Below, one piece after another: positions 56,465 to 62,000 of a stretch of 62,000 nucleotides of DNA. This DNA is from Cryptomeria japonica (taxonomy: Eukaryota; Streptophyta; Pinopsida; Cupressales; Cupressaceae): positions 140,374,897 to 140,436,896 of the forward strand of contig NC_081407.1 in NCBI RefSeq assembly GCF_030272615.1, read 5' to 3'. The first letter of the stretch is position 1; each line of letters starts with the position of its first letter. The position numbers and the translations under genes are program-made. The notes under the pieces are model-generated. The model had not been told where the DNA came from and made no database searches. It saw only the letters and a list, made by a program, of their open reading frames with translations.

Positions 56465-56829
56465 ATCTCCCCCTTTGGAATTGATGGCAACACTAGATGT
56501 GAAAAACATCTAAGTACCAAGAAATGCCAAACAAGTCTCCCCCAATGGAAGACAACCAACAATCTCCCACATAAAGATATAGAAATGAAGTTCTGAAACA
56601 AAGACCAAACTCCCCCTATGAATGATGTCTCTGTAAAGCTCTAATTTTCACATATATCTCTCCCCATTTGACATCAATGCCAGAAATATGACATAAATAT
56701 CAAAGTAAAAACAAAAATCATTGAATCACAAGGCTAACTACTCCCTCTAAGTAGTAACATCCCCACATCAATTCCAAAATGAATAATATCTCTGATAAAG
56801 CATACCAGACTGATGCCAAATACCATCAA
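56465..56829 (-). other. Polypurine tract and 3' untranslated region of element C
   Basis: The minus strand reads CCAAAGGGGGAGAT next to the LTR, with further CTCCCCC words at about 56540, 56610 and 56660. No gene is present. Confidence 0.75.
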
Positions 56830-59022
56830 TCAATTCTTTGCCGGATGGGCAAAAACCCCTAACCTGTCTCTCAGGTACTCAAATGATTCTTTAGCCAAAG
56901 GTTTAGTAAAAATATATGCAATCTTCTCTTTAGTGTTCACATAAACCAATCTGACTTCATTTTCTTCCACCTTCTCCTTCAAAAAGTTATACTTGATAGA
57001 TATGTGCTTTGTCTTAGAATGAAATACCGGATTCTTTGATATGTCAATAGCAACAGAGTTATCACAGTGAATAACTACCAGTCCAATGCAATGCACTTTG
57101 ATATCCTTCAACATTTACTTCATCCATATAACTTGTGTACAGTTAGTAGTAGCAACAACATACTCAGCTTCAGCAGTAGATAAAGAAGTACATGATTGTT
57201 TCTTGCTAATCCATGAAACCAACTTCTTTCCAAGAAAGAAAGCTCCACTAGAAGTACTTTTCCAGTCATCAACATCTCCTGCTCACTCAACATCTGTGTA
57301 TGCACATAAAGTAAAGTCATCATCCTTAGGGTGCCACAAACCATATTCAGATGTACTTTGCAAGTATCTAAAAATCCTTTCCACCACACTCTCATGATTT
57401 TCTCTAGGATCACTCTAATATCTAGATGCAATACAAACAACATTCATTATGTTAGACCCAGTCTGAGTCAAATAAAGCAGACCTCCAATCATAGATTTGT
57501 ATATTGTAGGGTTTACCGACATAGAAACATCTTTCCTTGTCAATTTCTCACTTGTAACCATAGGAGTACTTATCGGTATAGAATATACCATACAAAATTT
57601 CTTTAACAATTCCCTAGCATACTTAGTTTGACATATGAAAATACCTTTGTCAATCTGAGTAATCTGCAAACCTAAGAAAAATTTCATTTCCCCAATCATA
57701 GACATTTCAAATTCCTTCTCCATATTCTTACAAAATTCCATGCACAACTTATCTTCATCAACAAATACTTCAATAATCAATATATCATCATCAGTGACCT
57801 TATAATATAGATTACTGTCATCATTACCTTTAGTAAAACCAAGCTTCAAAAGATATTTATCTAACCTTGCATACCAAGCTCTAGGTGCCTGTTTCAATCC
57901 ATATAAAGCTTTCCTTAACCTGCAAACCATTTTTTTATCATCTGAAAGTGAAAAACCATCAGGTTTCTCAATATAAACTTCCTCATCAAGATCCCCATTC
58001 AAAAATGCACACTTAACATCCATCTGATAAACCATGTAGTTTTTATGTCCAACATAGAAAAGAAATAATCTTACAACTTCAATCCTAGCTACAGGTGCAA
58101 AAATCTCTCTATAATCAATTCCATCCTTATGAGAATATCCTTTACAAACCAATCTAGCCTTATTCCTTACAACTTGACCATCTTCATTCAATTTATTCCT
58201 AAAAATCCATTTAGTTCCAATAACATTCTTATTTTTAGGCCGGGGAACTAAAGTCCATGTGTTATTCTTCTCAATCTGATCTAAATCTTCTTCCATAGCT
58301 TTCAACCAGCATTCATGTTTACATGCTTTAATTACTGATATCAGTTCAACTTGAGAAATTAAACATACCTCATTAGTTGCTAGTCTTCTTCTTGTCACTA
58401 CTGCATTGTTCTTATCCCCAATGATTTGATCTTCTGAATGATTCAATCTCACATACCTAGGAGTCTTCTGACTCTCTATTCCTCTTCCTGGTTCTTCAGT
58501 TACTATTAAATTTTTTGATACTGTCGGAGTAACTGTTTCAACATTTTGTTTCGGTAAAGGTGTTACTGGTTCAGTTATGATCATTTCTATTGTCGGTTCT
58601 TTCTCATAAATTCTGATTTGACCTCTATTCGGCTCGTCCACCTTGACATTATCACTCTCCACAATTCTCTGCAATCTATTATTATAACATCTATATGGAA
58701 TCAAACATTTCGTCTCGTTGGAATTCAAATAAAATATATTACCTTTTGTCTGTGTACTGGTTGCAATCTCCAAACCAGATCTATTAATGATTTTGCATTT
58801 TCCATCCTTGACCTGTAATTGAAATCCCTTATCCACCAATTGTCCTATACTTAAAATATTATGCCTCAAACCTTCAATAAAATAAACTTTATTAGTATTG
58901 TGCTTACTATCCAATGATATAGTTCCTTTTCCCTTGATCATACATGCTTTGTCATCTCCAAATATAACCAGACCACCATCAAATTCTTTCAAAGATAGAA
59001 ACTTTCTTTTATCTCCTATCAT
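56830..59022 (-). pseudogene. Fused pol of element C: RT and RNase H without integrase
   Basis: A 535-codon open frame (59022-57415) starts just after the protease site and reads the protease-integrase linker ([17 protein letters not shown]). It then jumps from [12 protein letters not shown] straight to [14 protein letters not shown], a deletion of the entire integrase without loss of frame. [19 protein letters not shown] and [13 protein letters not shown]. The catalytic motif is destroyed: [13 protein letters not shown] of D is VFVDEDK here, an in-frame loss of 18 bp. RNase H follows in the same frame with a few stops to HCDNSVAI and DISKNPVFHSK, ending near 56830. Confidence 0.88.
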
Positions 59023-60192
59023 ATGATGTGAACATCCCTTTCAATTACCCATTCATCCTTATCTTCAATTTTAGCAGAAAGTACCTTCTCTTCAGGTACA
59101 TTCTCTTCCAATGTTGAAACATCTTCCTTGATAGCCAGGAACACCCATTCCTTCCCATTGCTGGAACCACTAGCAGAGTCTTGTGTCGATTCATCATCAA
59201 AATCAGTCACACCTTCCTCATACGCTATGTAGCATGATTTATCTATGTTTTTCCTACACTTATACTTGTTTTGATATCCAGGGTTAGGCTTAAAAGATCT
59301 TCTAGCTCTCTCTTCAAATCTTGAATTCCTTTCACGACATCTAGATGCAAAATGACCTATTTTATTACATGCAAAACATTTCAAAGGTGTGTTTCCTTCA
59401 TACTTACTTCCTATCGGTCCTTTAGGTACTCTTCTAGAAAATAGGGCTTCAAGTTGCTCAAATTCTTCATCTTCTGTCTTCATATCATCCAATTCCATTG
59501 CATATAAAGCTTTCCAATCTTGCGCACCGGTTGGTGATACAGATGCATGAAAAGAAGGTTCAAACTTCACAGCTCTAGAAGGTCCAAATTATTCAAGCTC
59601 AAAAGAAGATAATTTCCCAACCAAAGTATCTTTGTTGACATAAGTATTAGCCATTGTAAGCCAGTGGTAAAGCTCTCAAAACTTTAGAAACTATTTCATC
59701 TTCACTCAGTGTTCCACCACAACATTGAATTCCCATAACAATCCCATTTACCCTTTCCATGAATGCAGTAATCCTTTCATCTTCTTCCATCTTCAAGTTT
59801 TCATATCTCACCTAGTATCCATAAAGTTTAGCAATCTTCACTGTAGGGTCACCTTCATTTAGAGTCTCCAACTTATCCCATATATCCTTTGTAGATGATT
59901 TTTCAATTAATCCCATTATTTGCTGATTAGAAAGTACACACAAGAGGTCTTCTCTTGTTGTACAATAATTCTCAAGCTCCTTATCCAGGTTTGTCAGAGG
60001 AGGGTTTCCAGACGTCAGATAATGAGGAGTTACACCATTCTCTGTGATTTCCCAAATCTCCTTGCCAAGACATCTTAGATGAGTCTCCATCTGAATCTTC
60101 CATACTTTGTAATTTGTTCCATCAAGCCTAAGAATATCTCTCCGAAAGATAGCTCTAGATGAACTATATGAACTTGAATTGTTAGTCTCCAT
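59019..60192 (-). pseudogene. gag and damaged protease of element C
   Basis: Gag starts METNNSSSYSSSRAIFRRD, then LDGTNYKVWKIQMETHL and KDIWDKLETLNEG (60192-59812). After frame changes it continues at 59570 with ALFSRRVPKGPIG and a CCHC knuckle CFACNKIGHFASRC. The protease end reads [11 protein letters not shown] where the family has WVIDSGCSHH; a small deletion removed DSG and shifted frame. Confidence 0.85.
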
Positions 60193-60236
60193 AGGATCTT
60201 CCTCAAGCAGTTAAGCTTTCTGCAGAGAGGACCAGA

Positions 60237-60248
60237 GCTCTGATACCA
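60237..60248 (-). other. Primer-binding site of element C
   Basis: The minus strand reads TGGTATCAGAGC, a perfect initiator tRNA-Met type site, two bases after the LTR end. Confidence 0.88.
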
Positions 60249-60250
60249 AT

Positions 60251-61477
60251 TGTTAGACAATTCAAATAACCGAAAGATAGCTGAGAGGGGGGGGGGGTTG
60301 AATCAGTTGTCACAGATTACCGGAACCTTAAGAAATTAAAAATTTAATACCGGAACCCAAAACATTAATACCAGAATGCTTAAAACAATTACTGAAATAG
60401 CAGATAAACCAATTAAGCATAAATAACAATCAAAGAATAAATACCATCCACATGACACCAAGATTTGTACATAGAAAATACGGTAAAGGGAAAAACCATG
60501 GTGGGAAGCCTACCCACAGTCAGATAATACTTCTACGATAAGTATGTGAATTACAATTGAGGGGTCTCCACTTGCAGGAAGGCCAACAACCTAGAGCATA
60601 CTTCTCATCACAAAAGGAGTCTCACTGTCTACATATAAATCCATACTACAATCCAAAGAAATGAATGAACTGCAAAGATAGCATCTCCTATGCCTAAGTA
60701 CAGTTCCAGTTAAACTCAATACCGGAGCACTAAATCCTCTTACATAAACCCAACTCGATCTCCAACGATCGACCAAATCCTCTGCCTGAATGATATTACA
60801 CTATTTTCTCATTACATATCCATATCCCTTTCCTATGATATAATATCCTAATGATTTACAATGAGATCTTACATCATATATATACAAACCCTCGACCATA
60901 AACAATTAGGTCAGCCACCAGACAATAAACCAATTACATAATTACAAAAAATGTCATCCTAAGACCAAACAAATAATATCCAACCCATAAGACATCCTGG
61001 AAACACACCAAGAGGTCCAATCCACACGTTACATTAAGTCGGTCCATAAACTAGATAAACCGGGACCCAATTTAGGTCCATATGCTAAAGCAATGATCTC
61101 AATCCATCAAGTCTCGAACATGATCACCATCAGCATCCTGAATCTCCACCAGAATCCACATCAACGCCACTTATACATATCATCAAAGATCTTCATCAAA
61201 GCTCTATCAGTGAAACCCTTGTCAGAAGCTTTCTAGCAAAACATGATAGCATCCGATCACCAGACCAAAACCAACTGACTGAACATGAACCTAAGTAGCA
61301 TGAATAAGCCAATTCCATAACCCAAACATACCATATCATATTAGATCCAATCCAACCAGAAACCAAACATCTTACTAGGACCAGAAGGATATCGGTAAAG
61401 CAACCAAAGTAGCTAGTGTTGATATTAATGAAAAAACATCAATGTAACACACAATCAATTCCTCCAAATGGCCAACA
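60251..61477 (-). repeat. 5' LTR of element C
   Basis: 1227 bp, the partner of 55249-56464. The G-run with TTGAATCAGTTGTC and the GGGAAAAACCATGGTGGGAA block (60488-60507) are present. Confidence 0.92.
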
Positions 61478-61481
61478 ATTT

Positions 61482-62000
61482 TAGTCCATATAAAGCTTTC
61501 TTCAATTTTCAAACCATGTCTTTATCTTCTTATGAATAAAATCCATTAGGTTGCTCAATGTATACTTCTGCCTCAAGATCTCCATTCAGAAATGTGCATT
61601 TGACATCCATTTGACATACTTTGTAGTTTTTGTGTGAAGCATAGGCAAGAAATAGTCTTACTGCTTCAATTTTTGCAACCGGGGCATAAGTCTCACCATA
61701 ATCAACTCCTTCTTCCTGTGAATAACCTTTGCAGACCAATCTAGCCTTGTTCCTCATAATTTGACCTTCCTCATTCAATTTATTCTTGAAAACCCATTTA
61801 GTTCCAATAATATTCTTGTCTTTAGGTCTAGGAACTAGTTCCCATGTCTTTTTCTTTTCTATCCAATCTAATTCTCTATTCATTGCTTTTATCCAAATTT
61901 CATCTTTACTTGCTTCAATAAATGATTTCGATTCAATTTGAGAAATCAAACATACCTCTTCAGTAGCTAGCCTTCTCCTAGTCATCACACCTTTGATTTT
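61482..62000 (-). pseudogene. Reverse transcriptase N-terminal part of element D (runs off the window)
   Basis: The minus strand reads MTRRRLATEEVCLISQIES, KTWELVPRPKDKNIIGTKW, LVCKGYSQEEGVDYGETYAPV and QMDVKCTFLNGDLEAEVYIEQ. A stop lies at 61530 and the frame then continues to the LYGL junction with C. The Tyr of the usual YQMDVK is Cys. The start lies outside the window. Confidence 0.88.

Larger units (their letters stand above)
55249..61477 (-). mobile_element. Element C: Ty1/copia element lacking integrase, inserted in RT of D
   Basis: LTRs at 55249-56464 (3') and 60251-61477 (5') start (plus) TGTTAGA and end GGCCAACA. The flanks share ATTT (55245-55248 and 61478-61481), or ATTTT if the terminal T is shared; removing the element restores the D reading frame only with the 4-bp choice. 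The internal part is only about 3.8 kb because the whole integrase is missing. It carries gag, a damaged protease, RT and RNase H on the minus strand. Confidence 0.9.
27642..62000 (-). mobile_element. Element D: outer Ty1/copia element in four pieces, extending beyond the window
   Basis: The pieces are 27642-29334, 37918-38397, 54674-55248 and 61482-62000. Read on the minus strand they join in order as RT N-terminal part, RT C-terminal part, RNase H, 3' untranslated region and 3' LTR. Each junction is an insertion of another element with its own duplication: C with ATTT, B with ACCAT and E with ATGAA. The first piece (RT N-terminal) leaves the window at the right edge, so gag, integrase and the 5' LTR are not visible. 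Confidence 0.9.

Noticed and set aside
57120-57443. 107-codon minus-strand frame in C (Leu-rich)
   Set aside because: Out-of-frame reading of RNase H; the true frame is continuous with the 535-codon pol frame.

Overview
This window is plant nuclear repeat DNA. It is built almost entirely of LTR retrotransposons nested inside one another; I see no host gene, rRNA, tRNA or CRISPR array. The plant assignment rests on Ty3/gypsy chromoviruses with chromodomains, a Tat-like Ty3 family with a second RNase H, Ty1/copia elements primed by initiator-tRNA-Met sites (TGGTATCAGAGC type), and a plant mobile domain (PMD) gene. The depth of nesting suggests a large genome such as a gymnosperm, but the species cannot be named from sequence alone.

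Layout. (A) 1-12792, minus strand: an old, pol-deleted Tat-like element whose 3' LTR is cut by the window start. (J) 12861-13426 and 27090-27641: two halves of a degenerate LTR-like sequence. (H) 13427-27084, plus: a decayed chromovirus with TSD TGATC, inserted in J. (I) 17626-25386, plus: a second chromovirus inserted in the integrase of H. (D) 27642 to beyond 62000, minus: a copia element split into four pieces by three separate insertions. These are E (copia, 29335-37912, TSD ATGAA), B (Tat-like, plus, 38398-54668, TSD ACCAT) and C (copia, 55249-61477). F, a further LTR-like block, lies in the 3' end of E.

The most interesting system is the Tat-like family represented by B (young, LTRs apparently identical) and A (old). 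Downstream of gag-pro-pol, and on the opposite strand, it carries a PMD gene that looks like an independent transcription unit. That gene has a conserved TATA-like box, a 22-codon first exon, a GT-AG intron of about 0.83 kb and a second exon of about 650 codons. Because the intron is antisense to the genomic RNA it should survive retrotransposition. Around this gene are three ordered repeat systems. First, clusters of CGCGTCTGTG lie in the gag leader, and the same motif lies inverted in the PMD intron, so the genomic RNA carries complementary arrays near its two ends. Second, the PMD intron holds a tandem array of 6-7 hairpins with a constant loop and stems that differ between copies yet still pair. 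Third, just after pol there are three short hairpins flanked by constant GTGAAAA and CGCC. All three are present in both A and B.

Almost every coding region is broken, mostly by in-frame stops. B has identical LTRs but also carries a frameshift and two stops in pol, so it was probably mobilised in trans. C has lost the active sites of protease, integrase and reverse transcriptase.
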